Positions 17,213-25,320 are shown, counted from the stretch's first letter. The stretch: DNA of 64,000 nt from UBA11136 sp964482135 (GCA_964482135.1 CAYZWF010000006.1:4796-68795); one strand, 5' to 3'. Notes: generated from the sequence alone by a model not told the origin. A program made the numbers and translations.

Positions 17213-17506
17213 ATGTCAGCTAAATCCGCCCTTGAGATCGTCCAGACCGCAATTTCTGAAGTAAACGAACAGAACGACGACGGCCAGGCCATCGACGCCG
17301 CGCCGGAAACGGTGCTTCTCGGACCCGGCGGCGTCGCCGATTCATTAATTCTGGTAAATATCGTAGTGGCGGTCGAACAGAACCTGGAGGCCCAGACCGG
17401 CACCTACGTGACGCTTATCGAAGACGACACCGTTCTGGGTGATGATGGCCCCTTGCGGACGGTTGGAAGTCTCGTCGAATTTGTCGCTGGGAAAATGGGC
17501 GGATGA
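17213..17506 (+). CDS. Acyl carrier protein
   Basis: The 97-residue acidic protein has the carrier-protein attachment motif GGVADSLILVN, with Ser44 as the expected 4'-phosphopantetheine site. It lacks the usual G-x-D-S-L spacing of FabD/AcpP-type ACPs (here V-A-D-S-L) and is longer than housekeeping AcpP (about 78), so it is a dedicated pathway carrier. It would hold the acyl group while the neighbouring ligase, KAS III and reductase work on it. CAGGAG lies about 13 bases before the ATG, somewhat far for a Shine-Dalgarno. The SDR gene begins one base after its stop. Confidence 0.82.
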   Translation: MSAKSALEIVQTAISEVNEQNDDGQAIDAAPETVLLGPGGVADSLILVNIVVAVEQNLEAQTGTYVTLIEDDTVLGDDGPLRTVGSLVEFVAGKMGG

Positions 17507-17507
17507 T

Positions 17508-18203
17508 GTGTCGCGCACGGTTCTTATAACGGGCGCCAGCCGGGGAGTCGGCCTCAGGCTGGCCGCCGAAATGGCCGCTCGCGGTGATGTGGTTTTTGGC
17601 TGCGGCCGGTCGAAAGCGCCTGCGGATATTTCCTTTCATTATACAGAGGCTGACGTCGGGGATGAAAAATCCGTGAAGGCGCTTTTTAGTGCATTGCGCA
17701 AGGAAGCGGACGGATTGGATGTTCTTATAAACAATGCCGGCCTCGCGGACGCTAAATCGCTTTTGCTCAGCCGAGCCGAAGATTTTTCCAGTATCTTCGC
17801 CGCCAATGTAACCGGCGCCGCCATCGTGTCGCGCGAAGCGGCTAAAATGATGAAGCGGCGCGGCGGGGCTATCATCAATGTTTCCTCCATCCATGTGCCC
17901 TTGGCGTCGGTGGGCAGCGGCGCTTACGGGGCTTCCAAGGCGGCGCTGGAACAGCTTTCCCGCGTCATGGCCCATGAACTGGCAAGCGATTCCATTTCGG
18001 TTAACAGCCTCGGACTTTCCTACGTCGAAGGGACCGGTATGGCGGAGGCACAGAGCGAAAAAGCAGTCGAGGCGGCCTCGGCCCGGCTCGCCCGGCCCGG
18101 TCAAATCACCGTCGACGAGGTTCTTCATGCGGTTGATTTCCTTTCTTCCCCGGCGGCTCGGAATATCACCGGTGAAACCCTTTATTTCGGCGGGCCCCTC
18201 TAG
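17508..18203 (+). CDS. Short-chain dehydrogenase/reductase, FabG-like
   Basis: The protein has 231 residues from the GTG at 17508, which reads MSRTVLITGASRGVG. The nucleotide-binding T-G-x-x-x-G-x-G sits at residues 8-15, the NNAG motif follows in the fourth strand, and the catalytic Y140-x-x-x-K144 occurs in AYGASKAAL after INVSS. It resembles 3-oxoacyl-ACP reductase and would reduce a beta-keto group on the carrier-bound chain with NAD(P)H. A longer ORF start at 17439 would overlap the whole end of the ACP gene and lacks homology, so GTG 17508 is preferred. Confidence 0.82.
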   Translation: MSRTVLITGASRGVGLRLAAEMAARGDVVFGCGRSKAPADISFHYTEADVGDEKSVKALFSALRKEADGLDVLINNAGLADAKSLLLSRAEDFSSIFAANVTGAAIVSREAAKMMKRRGGAIINVSSIHVPLASVGSGAYGASKAALEQLSRVMAHELASDSISVNSLGLSYVEGTGMAEAQSEKAVEAASARLARPGQITVDEVLHAVDFLSSPAARNITGETLYFGGPL

Positions 18204-18219
18204 GTTCCGGTCAGGCACC

Positions 18220-18861
18220 GTGCAGAACAAGGTAAAGCAGATCGTCAACGGCCCCTGGCAGCAGAATTGCTACCTGATCGGGGGTAAGGACGACGCCGCG
18301 CTTATTCTCGATCCGGGTAGCGACGCGCTATTGATTGAAAAAAGCATTGAGGATGCCGGCTTCAAACCCATCGCTATCATCAACACCCATGCCCATTACG
18401 ATCATATTGGCGCGGTGGCGGCGCTGATGAAGCGCTATGCCATTCCCTTTTATATGCACAGCAGCGACGCGGATATTCTGAAGCAGGCCAACGTCTATCG
18501 GCGGATTTTCGGCTGTTCGATTAAGGTCGAGGTGCCGGAGATCACCCATGACCTCGCCACTCTTCCCGCGGAAATCGATATCGGACCCTTCCGGGTATCC
18601 TGGCTGGCGACACCGGGCCATACCCCGGGCAGCGTCACCTTTACCATCGATGGCGATCTTTTTCCCGGCGACACGCTTTTTTGTGATTCCATCGGCCGCA
18701 CCGACCTTCCGGGCGGTGACAGGGCGGTGCTCGCTCTGTCGTTGCGCCGAGTTACGGAACTGCCGCCGCATCTCATGTTGCGACCGGGTCACGGCCCGGC
18801 GGCGGTGCTTGGTGACATTATCGCATCCAACAAAACTCTGGCCGAGGCCATCGCCGCATGA
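18220..18861 (+). CDS. Metallo-beta-lactamase-fold hydrolase (glyoxalase II / thioesterase-like)
   Basis: Reading from GTG 18220 gives 213 residues. The metal site H-x-H-x-D-H is THAHYDHIG (H57, H59, D61, H62), followed by GHTPGSVTF and FPGDTLF for the remaining ligands and a final RPGHGPAAV. The compact size and opening (NGPWQQNCYLIGG) are typical of GloB-like thioester hydrolases. Between carrier-protein enzymes it may release the acyl product from ACP or CoA, or edit wrong acyl groups. That is inference. The open frame extends upstream through the SDR gene, but only the part from 18220 is homologous. Its stop overlaps the KAS III start by ATGA. Confidence 0.8.
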   Translation: MQNKVKQIVNGPWQQNCYLIGGKDDAALILDPGSDALLIEKSIEDAGFKPIAIINTHAHYDHIGAVAALMKRYAIPFYMHSSDADILKQANVYRRIFGCSIKVEVPEITHDLATLPAEIDIGPFRVSWLATPGHTPGSVTFTIDGDLFPGDTLFCDSIGRTDLPGGDRAVLALSLRRVTELPPHLMLRPGHGPAAVLGDIIASNKTLAEAIAA

Positions 18862-19901
18862 CAGGTCGGGCTGTCGGTATTCTGGCCGTGGCGTCTCATC
18901 TGCCGGACAGGCGGGTGAGCAACGAAGAGCTTCAAAACGAACACCCGGACTGGGACATGGCGCAGCTGGCAGAGCGCACCGGTGTTTATGAACGCCCCAT
19001 CGCGGCGGAAGGCAAAACTGCTTTCGACCTCGGCCTCGCCGCCTGCCGTAAGTTGATCGAAGCTGGCGATTTCGATCCAGCGGCCATCGGCGCGGTCATT
19101 TTCTGCACCCAGACCCCCGATTACATCATGCCGCCCAATGCCTGCTTGCTCCACGGGGCGCTGGACCTGTCACCGGACGTCCTCGCTTTCGATATCACGT
19201 TGGCCTGTTCGGGGTATGTCTACGGCCTGACGCTGGCCGAAAGCTTGATTGCCGCCGGCCGCGTCGAGAGCGTCCTCCTGGTCACCGCGGATACCTACAG
19301 CCACCTCATTCACTCCCAGGACCGGACAACACGGTGTCTTTTTGGCGACGGCGCGGCGGCGTCGCTCATCGGGCTGGTGGAAGACGGCGAAGGGATCGTT
19401 GACATCCGATGTGGCACGGCGGGGGCCTTGGGCGACCGTTTTATGGTGCCGGCCGGTGGCGCAAGGTTGAAGAAAGGCCCCGCAACAGCCGAGCCGGAAG
19501 CCGACCGGTTCGGCAATGTCCGCACCGCCGAACACATCCACATGAATGGCTTTGGCGTCCTCGCCTTTGCCAATGAATATATGCCGGGCACGGTCCGCGA
19601 CATTCTCGACGCCAACGGACTCGGCGTCGATGATCTGGATATGGTCATCTTCCATCAGGCGAGCCGCGTGGCGCTGGACAGCCTTTGCCGCCTGACCGGG
19701 GTCAGTTCGGATCGGGATTTCAGAAACCTGGACAATGTCGGCAATCTGGTTTCCGCCTCCATCCCCGTCGCCCTGGCCGACGCGGTATCCCAGGGTCGCC
19801 TCGCGCCGGGATCATTGATCTTGCTCTGCAGTTTTGGTGCTGGCTTGTCTTGGGGCAATGCGCTGATTCGCATCCCCGCCGCCTTGACCGTAAAAACGTG
19901 A
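18858..19901 (+). CDS. 3-oxoacyl-ACP synthase III (KAS III)-like condensing enzyme
   Basis: The 347-residue protein is a thiolase-fold FabH relative with the complete triad: Cys117 in ITLACSGYVYG, His266 in IFHQAS and Asn296 in NVGNLVSAS. CLFGDGAAASL is the usual loop. Such enzymes join a starter acyl-CoA to malonyl-ACP, or in secondary pathways transfer acyl groups. The motif after the cysteine (S-G-Y-V-Y-G) differs from FabH, where A-A-F-x-Y-G-L is common, so starter choice is likely different. It is coupled to the MBL gene by ATGA and to the ligase gene by an overlap at its stop, which supports a stand-alone five-gene pathway rather than primary fatty acid synthesis. Confidence 0.86.
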   Translation: MTGRAVGILAVASHLPDRRVSNEELQNEHPDWDMAQLAERTGVYERPIAAEGKTAFDLGLAACRKLIEAGDFDPAAIGAVIFCTQTPDYIMPPNACLLHGALDLSPDVLAFDITLACSGYVYGLTLAESLIAAGRVESVLLVTADTYSHLIHSQDRTTRCLFGDGAAASLIGLVEDGEGIVDIRCGTAGALGDRFMVPAGGARLKKGPATAEPEADRFGNVRTAEHIHMNGFGVLAFANEYMPGTVRDILDANGLGVDDLDMVIFHQASRVALDSLCRLTGVSSDRDFRNLDNVGNLVSASIPVALADAVSQGRLAPGSLILLCSFGAGLSWGNALIRIPAALTVKT

Positions 19902-21274
19902 GTAAGAAGGCTGTGAGTGAAATCACCTTCCTCTGTGATGCACTTGCCAGCCGCCCCGGCGAGCCCGCCCTGATCTGGCGGGAGTCCGTCGTCACCACTG
20001 GCGACATTCTGGAATTGATAGAGGAGGCGGAAAGTCGGCTGGAAGCGGAAAGCATCAACCCCGGCGATGTGGTGCTGCTGGTGGCCGACTACTCCCCCCG
20101 GGCGGCGGCGTATCTTCTGGCCCTGATCAAGCGCCGCGCTATTACCGTGCCCTTGACGCCGGGTGTTCTCGCTCGCTCGTCCAGGTATCTTGAAATCGCC
20201 GAACCCACCCGAGCAGTCCGTATTTCGGAAGACGACGCCGTCACCGTGGAGATTCTTGCGTCCAGCGGTAAGGAAAACAATCTTTACGGTTGCTTGCGCT
20301 CCGATGACCGTCCCGGGCTGGTGCTCTTTACCTCCGGCTCGACAGGTGAGCCCAAGGGTGTGGTCCACGATTTTTCCCGGCTTCTGGAAAAATTCAAACG
20401 GCCCCGCCCGACCATGAGCATGGTTGCTTTTCTGATGTTCGATCATTGGGGTGGCCTCAACACTCTACTGCACGGATTTTCAAGCGGCAGCCTGATGGCC
20501 TTTCCCGGCGATCGCCAGCCTCATCACGTCTGCGGCCTGATCGAAAGGCACCGGTTGGAACTTCTCCCCGCCTCGCCGACCTTCCTCAACCTTCTGATTA
20601 TGAGCGGCGCCCACCGGGAATCCGACCTTTCCAGCCTCAAACTCATTACCTACGGCGCGGAACCAATGCCGCCGGCGACATTGGAAGCGGTGCGCCGCGA
20701 GTTACCCGAGGTGGAAATGCGCCAGACCTACGGCCTGATTGAGCTCGGCGTCATGCGGTCGAAATCAAAGTCCAGTGATTCGCTCTGGGTGAAGATCGGC
20801 GGTGACGGATACGAGACTCGGATCAAAGGCGGTCTTTTGGAGATCAAGGCCGACGCCGCCATGCTTGGCTACCTCAACGCCCCCAGCCCCTTTACCGATG
20901 ATGGCTGGTTCATGACCGGTGACGCCGTGGAAACCAAGGACGGCTTTTATCGCATCCTCGGGCGCGCCAGCGAACTCATCAATGTCGGCGGCCAGAAGGT
21001 TTACCCGGCGGAGGTGGAAACGGTCCTGCTTGAATGTGCGGCGGTGAAAGATGCGGTGGTCTACGGCGAACGCAATCCCATCACCGGTAAAATCGTCTGC
21101 GCCGATGTGGTGCCCGTCACGCCCGGCGACACGGCGGAACTACGCCGGACCATCAAACGCCATTGCCAGGAAAACATGGAAAGTTTCAAGGTGCCGGTCC
21201 GTATCAACATTAAGGAAGGTGTCGTCTACGGCGACCGGTTGAAGCGCAAAAGGCCGGTGGAAAGCAAAACCTAG
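19898..21274 (+). CDS. AMP-forming acyl-CoA/acyl-ACP synthetase
   Basis: This member of the ANL superfamily has 458 residues from GTG 19898 (another GTG lies at 19913). The phosphate-binding loop is LVLFTSGSTGEPKG, followed by RQTYGLIELGV and the hinge region DGWFMTGDAVETKDGFYRI. The C-terminal domain has GRASELINVGGQKVYPAEVE and a late lysine in DRLKRKR suited to adenylation. It activates a carboxylic acid as acyl-AMP and loads CoA or, as context suggests, the phosphopantetheine arm of the ACP at 17213. It is shorter than many acyl-CoA synthetases because the N-terminal domain is reduced. It is the last gene of the operon, with a terminator at its stop. Confidence 0.83.
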   Translation: MSKKAVSEITFLCDALASRPGEPALIWRESVVTTGDILELIEEAESRLEAESINPGDVVLLVADYSPRAAAYLLALIKRRAITVPLTPGVLARSSRYLEIAEPTRAVRISEDDAVTVEILASSGKENNLYGCLRSDDRPGLVLFTSGSTGEPKGVVHDFSRLLEKFKRPRPTMSMVAFLMFDHWGGLNTLLHGFSSGSLMAFPGDRQPHHVCGLIERHRLELLPASPTFLNLLIMSGAHRESDLSSLKLITYGAEPMPPATLEAVRRELPEVEMRQTYGLIELGVMRSKSKSSDSLWVKIGGDGYETRIKGGLLEIKADAAMLGYLNAPSPFTDDGWFMTGDAVETKDGFYRILGRASELINVGGQKVYPAEVETVLLECAAVKDAVVYGERNPITGKIVCADVVPVTPGDTAELRRTIKRHCQENMESFKVPVRINIKEGVVYGDRLKRKRPVESKT

Positions 21275-21305
21275 CCCGCAACTTTAATATGTTGCGGGCT
21301 TTTTG
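21273..21305 (+). terminator. Rho-independent terminator of the acyl pathway operon
   Basis: AGCCCGCAAC at 21273-21282 pairs perfectly with GTTGCGGGCT at 21291-21300 across an 8-base loop, and a run of T follows to 21304. It overlaps the ligase stop codon. In the opposite direction the same stem follows the carbamoyltransferase gene by 15 bases, so it may also act there, although the T-run on that strand is weaker. Confidence 0.88.
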
Positions 21306-21319
21306 CCGCCTGACCGGTC

Positions 21320-23023
21320 CTATCTCAGCGATACGCGTTGCGATTCCACATACAACGCATCAATTGTTCCGGTTAATAAAATTTTTAATGCGTCGTCTAC
21401 GGCACAGATTATCGGTTCCTCATGAGTATTGAAGGATGTGTTGATCAACGCATATTCGCCGGTTTTTTCGAACCATTGACTGACCACAGCCCACATGAAG
21501 GGATCGTTGTCTTTTCTAATGACATGGGGACGCGCAGTGCCATCAACATGAGTTACCGCGGAACACTTGCTGGAGAATTCATCCGTACAATTTACGGTAG
21601 ATGTCATGAAATTAAATGTTATGTCGGATTCCAGAAACCCTATGAAGGCCTTTTTGGCCAGTTCAGTGGTGGTAACGGGAGCAAAAGGCATGAACTCCGT
21701 TCTGTGCAATCGCTCGTTAAGCAATTTGTTGCAGGATTGGTCTGACGTTTTATAAAGAATTGATCTATTGCACAGCGCCCGGGGGCCGAATTCCATCCTT
21801 CCTCGAACGAGTCCGACAACCTTGCCAGAGATCAGGTCTTCAACCAATTCGCCAACGGTGTTTTCAGGCTGTTCAACCGTTATTTTTTGTAGGACGTCAT
21901 CTGGCTGTTTGTTGATCTCATCCACGTCTATGGACGGCCCGAGATATACATGGGTCATGGGAGAGATTTTCAATCCCGCCGAATGTTGAGCATAAGCGGC
22001 AGCGCCAAGACAAAGGCCACCGTCACCCATTTGTGGCTGTATAAACATCTGTTTTATGTGTGGCAGTTCTTTCAGGGTTTGATTGGCTTTAACATTGCCG
22101 AAAATACCGCCCGCGCATACTAGTGGAATGTCCTTGAGCTCATATTTTTCACAGACGTGAACGACGATTTTACAGAGCAAATCTTCCAGGTGTTGTTGGG
22201 CCGCCGCGGCAATATCCTCTCTTGAATAGCGCGAGATCTCTTTTTGTAGGGCATCACTGTAGTTCGTATAAAAAGGCCGATATAAGTCACCAAGTTTGGC
22301 TTTCAGTTCTCCATCTTCGAAATCGATCATCCCCTGCATGAGTCCGATGGCATTCTTGGGGTCTCCATGAGCCGCCAGTCCCGTTATTTTTCCCTCATGC
22401 CGGCAGGGTTTGAACCCCAGCAGGCCAGTAATGCGCCCATAAAAAAAGCCCAGACTGTCCGAAGATGTGGAAGCGTATATTTTACGCATAACCGGCTCAG
22501 AGGCCGTGTCATAAAGCCAACACGTTAATGACTCGTAATCACCCCTTGCATCCGCCGTTAAGACGAGAGCCCTCTGATAAGGGCTCAACAAACAGGCGCT
22601 GTAGGCATGTGCCTCATGATGGAAACATGTAATGAGGGGGGGGTGTCCCTGGGCGGGAAAATGTTCATCGAACCAACCCTTAAATTCATTTTTATTGGCT
22701 TCGTCTCTTTCTGTTTCGATGCGTATTCTTTCTGAAAAAATATCAAGTGCAGTTTTATCTTCTTCAGCCAACTCAACAGCACGCGCTGCGTAAATCGGAA
22801 GCAGCTCTTCCTGGAAGTCTTTCCCCCAGGCATATGCCACCTGATCGATATCTGTAAGATTTACTCCAGCCTCTCTGAGCACGTATTCAATCGAACGAAT
22901 GGGAAAGGATTCGTCCATTTTTATTCTAGAAAATCGTTCTTCGCTCGCAGCGGCTATCAACTCACCATCTTTGAAGCAGCAGGCAGAGGCGGTTTCTGCA
23001 TTACAGATACCTAATGTTATCAC
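21320..23023 (-). CDS. O-carbamoyltransferase, NodU/CmcH/TobZ family
   Basis: The 567-residue enzyme transfers a carbamoyl group from carbamoyl phosphate (via carbamoyl-AMP) to a hydroxyl of a sugar or antibiotic-like scaffold. The N-terminal Kae1-like domain opens GICNAETASACCFKDG, with ASEERFSRIK and the metal-binding HHEAHAYSA. The C-terminal YrdC-like part has AGGIFGNVKAN, PQMGDGGLCLGAA and GRMEFGPRALCNRSIL. GTG 23023 is taken as the start. A longer in-frame ORF to 23110 reads through the tRNA gene and must be rejected. The gene is somewhat AT-rich by eye and sits 40 bases 3' of tRNA-Ser on the same strand, so it may be co-transcribed with it. Confidence 0.87.
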   Translation of the reverse strand: MITLGICNAETASACCFKDGELIAAASEERFSRIKMDESFPIRSIEYVLREAGVNLTDIDQVAYAWGKDFQEELLPIYAARAVELAEEDKTALDIFSERIRIETERDEANKNEFKGWFDEHFPAQGHPPLITCFHHEAHAYSACLLSPYQRALVLTADARGDYESLTCWLYDTASEPVMRKIYASTSSDSLGFFYGRITGLLGFKPCRHEGKITGLAAHGDPKNAIGLMQGMIDFEDGELKAKLGDLYRPFYTNYSDALQKEISRYSREDIAAAAQQHLEDLLCKIVVHVCEKYELKDIPLVCAGGIFGNVKANQTLKELPHIKQMFIQPQMGDGGLCLGAAAYAQHSAGLKISPMTHVYLGPSIDVDEINKQPDDVLQKITVEQPENTVGELVEDLISGKVVGLVRGRMEFGPRALCNRSILYKTSDQSCNKLLNERLHRTEFMPFAPVTTTELAKKAFIGFLESDITFNFMTSTVNCTDEFSSKCSAVTHVDGTARPHVIRKDNDPFMWAVVSQWFEKTGEYALINTSFNTHEEPIICAVDDALKILLTGTIDALYVESQRVSLR

Positions 23024-23063
23024 CTGAAAAACCCTCAATCGTTGATTGTCGATATTTGATAAA

Positions 23064-23153
23064 TGGCGGTGGGGGTGGGATTCGAACCCACGGTACCCGC
23101 AAGGGCACAACGGTTTTCGAGACCGCCCCGTTCAACCACTCCGGCACCCCACC
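23064..23153 (-). tRNA. tRNA-Ser (anticodon CGA)
   Basis: On the minus strand the acceptor arms GGTGGGG and CCCCACC pair over seven bases, with discriminator G and an encoded CCA (23064-23066). The anticodon stem encloses the loop CTCGAAA, giving anticodon CGA, which reads UCG serine codons. The long variable arm (class II) and the T-loop GGTTCGAATCC are clear. The product is 90 nt with CCA. Its 3' end faces the accessory region, the usual orientation for an integration site. Confidence 0.95.
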
Positions 23154-23249
23154 GACGGTTTTTCCGCTTGCGTAGCGGGGTAATTATACCCCGGTTGCGG
23201 CGGCGACCCTAGCCCAAGGCGCACCCCCTCGCAAGACCCCCAAAAAGCG

Positions 23250-23277
23250 TTGACAAGGGCGGGGTCCGGGGTATAGT
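23250..23277 (+). promoter_or_regulatory. Sigma-70-type promoter for rplU-rpmA
   Basis: TTGACA at 23250-23255 is separated by 16 bp from TATAGT at 23272-23277, close to consensus, and lies about 75 bp before the L21 start. The remaining leader, up to 23354, could hold L21 regulatory structure, but I do not recognise one. Confidence 0.75.
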
Positions 23278-23354
23278 GCGGCCCGCGTTCGTGCGGGGAA
23301 ATACCCGCATGCGGGCGTCTCAGTAATTTTTTATTTTTCTGGAAATTCAGAACC

Positions 23355-23924
23355 ATGTTTGCAGTCATCCGCACCGGCGGAAAACAGTACAGGGTTGCCA
23401 AAGACGACATCATCTCCGTGGAGAAACTCGACGGTGGTGAAGGTGCGTCCGTGACCCTTGATCAGGTGCTCATGATTGGCAGCGGTAAAAACGCCACCAT
23501 AGGCGCCCCCCTGGTGGCTGGCGCCTCGGTCACGGCAACCGTGCTTGAACAGGCCCGCGCCGACAAGATCGTCGTCTTCAAGAAGAAACGCCGCAAGGAT
23601 TACCGCCGCAAGGCCGGCCACCGCCAGAACCTGACGGTTCTGCGCATCAACGATATCCTCGCCACCGGCGCCAAGGCCGCGCCCAAGAAGGCAGCAGCCG
23701 AGAAACCTGCTGCCAAGAAGGCGGATACCAAGAAAACGCCTGAAAAGAAGACCCCGGCCAAAAAGATAGAAGCTAAAAAGACTGAGGCCAAGAAAGCCGA
23801 AGCCAAGAAACCTGCGGCCAAAAAGGAAGAGTCTAAAAAACCCGCGGCCAAGGCGAAGCCCGCCACGAAAAAGACGCCCGCGAAGAAACCCACGGCCAAG
23901 AAAACTCCCAAGAAGGAGAAATAG
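23355..23924 (+). CDS. rplU: 50S ribosomal protein L21 with a Lys/Ala-rich tail
   Basis: Residues 1-104 are ordinary L21 (MFAVIRTGGKQYRVAKDD to RRKAGHRQNLTVLRINDI), which binds 23S rRNA domain I in the large subunit. Residues 105-189 are an extension of alternating Ala, Pro, Lys and Glu (repeats of the type A-K-K-P/T/A-E) resembling histone H1 tails. Alphaproteobacterial L21 proteins often have shorter extensions; this one nearly doubles the protein. The promoter at 23250 drives it, and rpmA starts 2 bases after its stop. Confidence 0.95.
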   Translation: MFAVIRTGGKQYRVAKDDIISVEKLDGGEGASVTLDQVLMIGSGKNATIGAPLVAGASVTATVLEQARADKIVVFKKKRRKDYRRKAGHRQNLTVLRINDILATGAKAAPKKAAAEKPAAKKADTKKTPEKKTPAKKIEAKKTEAKKAEAKKPAAKKEESKKPAAKAKPATKKTPAKKPTAKKTPKKEK

Positions 23925-23926
23925 TT

Positions 23927-24184
23927 ATGGCTCATAAGAAATCAGGCGGCAGTTCCCGCAATGGCCGCGATACCGCGGGCCGGCGCTTGGGTCTCAAGAA
24001 GTCAGGTGGCCAGAGCGTGGTGCCCGGCAACATCATCATCCGCCAGCGCGGCACCAATTACCATCCCGGCGAGAATGTGGGCATGGGCCGTGACCACACC
24101 CTGTTCTCCCTTATCGAGGGCAAGGTGAGTTTCATCCATAAAAGCGGCGACCGTACCTTCGTGAGCGTGGAGCCGACCGGCTAG
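23927..24184 (+). CDS. rpmA: 50S ribosomal protein L27
   Basis: The 85-residue protein begins MAHKKSGGSSRNGRDTAGRR, the universal L27 N-terminus that reaches the peptidyl transferase centre. GTNYHPGENVGMGRDHTLF and KVSFIHKSGDRTFVSV follow. There is no Firmicute-type N-terminal propeptide. It is co-transcribed with rplU and ends at a strong terminator. Confidence 0.97.
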   Translation: MAHKKSGGSSRNGRDTAGRRLGLKKSGGQSVVPGNIIIRQRGTNYHPGENVGMGRDHTLFSLIEGKVSFIHKSGDRTFVSVEPTG

Positions 24185-24212
24185 GCGGCTTCCAAGCCAT
24201 AGGCTATTGTGG

Positions 24213-24241
24213 AGGGGAATGGTGTGCCATTCCCCTTTTTT
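24213..24241 (+). terminator. Rho-independent terminator after rplU-rpmA
   Basis: AGGGGAATGG (24213-24222) pairs perfectly with CCATTCCCCT (24227-24236) across a TGTG loop, and six T follow. It lies 39 bases before the obgE start, so obgE must have its own promoter or rely on read-through. Confidence 0.92.
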
Positions 24242-24279
24242 ATTTGTTTTTTCATTTGCAGGACAGGTGCGGGCGGGAC

Positions 24280-25320
24280 ATGAAATTCCTCGACCAGGCC
24301 AAGATTTTCGTGAAAAGCGGCGACGGCGGCAACGGCTGCGTCAGTTTCCGCCGCGAGAAATATATCGAGCACGGCGGTCCCAACGGCGGCGACGGCGGGC
24401 GCGGCGGTGATGTGATCGCGGTGGCGGTGGAAAACCTCAACACCCTCATCGATTTCCGCTATCGCCAGCATTTCAAGGCTGCCCGTGGTGGACACGGCAT
24501 GGGCCGCGACCGCACCGGCCCCGGTGGCGACGACCTGATTATCAAGGTTCCCGTGGGAACGCAGATTTTCGACGCCGAAGCCGATACCCTGATGGCCGAC
24601 ATGGTCACGCCCGATCAAAGAGTGGTTCTCGCCCGCGCCGGTGACGGCGGGTTCGGCAACGCCCATTACAAGAGTTCCACCAACCAGGCTCCGCGCCGTT
24701 GCGATACCGGCTATTCCGGCGAAGAGAAATGGCTGTGGCTGCGCCTTAAACTGATCGCGGATTCCGGCATTATCGGCCTGCCCAATGCGGGCAAGTCCAC
24801 TTTTCTCGCCGCGGTGTCGCGGGCCAAGCCGAAAATAGCCGATTATCCTTTCACCACGCTCCATCCCCAGCTTGGCGTGGTCCATGTGGACGAGGAGGAA
24901 TTCGTTCTCGCCGACATTCCCGGACTCATCGCCGGCGCCCATGAAGGCACCGGGCTGGGCGACCGTTTTCTCGGCCATGTGGAACGCTGCCGGGTGCTGT
25001 TGCATCTGGTGGATGGGACGGAAGAAGACGTGGCCGCGGCCTATGCCACAATACGCGGCGAGATCACCCAGTACGGCCACGGGCTCGACGCCATGCCGGA
25101 AATCGTCGCCCTCAACAAATGCGATGCCCTGGACGAGGAAACCCGCGCGGCCCGTCTGGCGGAGCTTGGCGATGCCTGCGGGCGCGAGGTTCACGCCGTC
25201 TCCGCCGTTTCCGGCGATGGCACAGTGGATATTCTGCGCGCGCTGCTGGTGCGGATCGGCACATACCGCAAACAGGACACGGCCCAGGAACCGGTGCTGG
25301 AGGAGGGCTGGCGGCCATGA
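24280..25320 (+). CDS. obgE: GTPase ObgE (ribosome assembly / stress)
   Basis: The 346-residue essential GTPase has a glycine-rich Obg domain (KSGDGGNGCVSFRREK, then HGGPNGGDGGRGGDV) in residues 1-158. The G domain follows, with G1 GLPNAGKST, switch I DYPFTTLHPQLGVV, G3 DIPGLIAGAHEG and NKCD. It binds the 50S subunit and links growth to ppGpp. ATG 24280 gives the standard MKFLDQAKIFVKSG start, and the earlier ATG at 24244 lies almost on the terminator. It overlaps proB by ATGA, an arrangement common in alphaproteobacteria. Confidence 0.96.
   Translation: MKFLDQAKIFVKSGDGGNGCVSFRREKYIEHGGPNGGDGGRGGDVIAVAVENLNTLIDFRYRQHFKAARGGHGMGRDRTGPGGDDLIIKVPVGTQIFDAEADTLMADMVTPDQRVVLARAGDGGFGNAHYKSSTNQAPRRCDTGYSGEEKWLWLRLKLIADSGIIGLPNAGKSTFLAAVSRAKPKIADYPFTTLHPQLGVVHVDEEEFVLADIPGLIAGAHEGTGLGDRFLGHVERCRVLLHLVDGTEEDVAAAYATIRGEITQYGHGLDAMPEIVALNKCDALDEETRAARLAELGDACGREVHAVSAVSGDGTVDILRALLVRIGTYRKQDTAQEPVLEEGWRP

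Noticed and set aside
17878..18219. Upstream part of the frame that contains the MBL-fold gene
   Set aside because: It lies inside the SDR gene in another frame and shows no similarity to MBL proteins. The gene begins at GTG 18220.
23064..23090. Possible attachment site duplicated elsewhere in the window
   Set aside because: I looked for a second copy of the tRNA-Ser 3' end and saw none, so no att pair is annotated.
23024..23110. N-terminal extension of the carbamoyltransferase frame
   Set aside because: It would translate the T-arm and acceptor of tRNA-Ser. The protein family begins at GTG 23023 (GICNAETAS).
23600..23935. Very hydrophobic 111-codon frame on the minus strand
   Set aside because: It is the antisense of the Lys/Ala repeat tail of L21, where AAG codons read as Leu or Phe codons. 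No ribosome-binding site or homology is seen.
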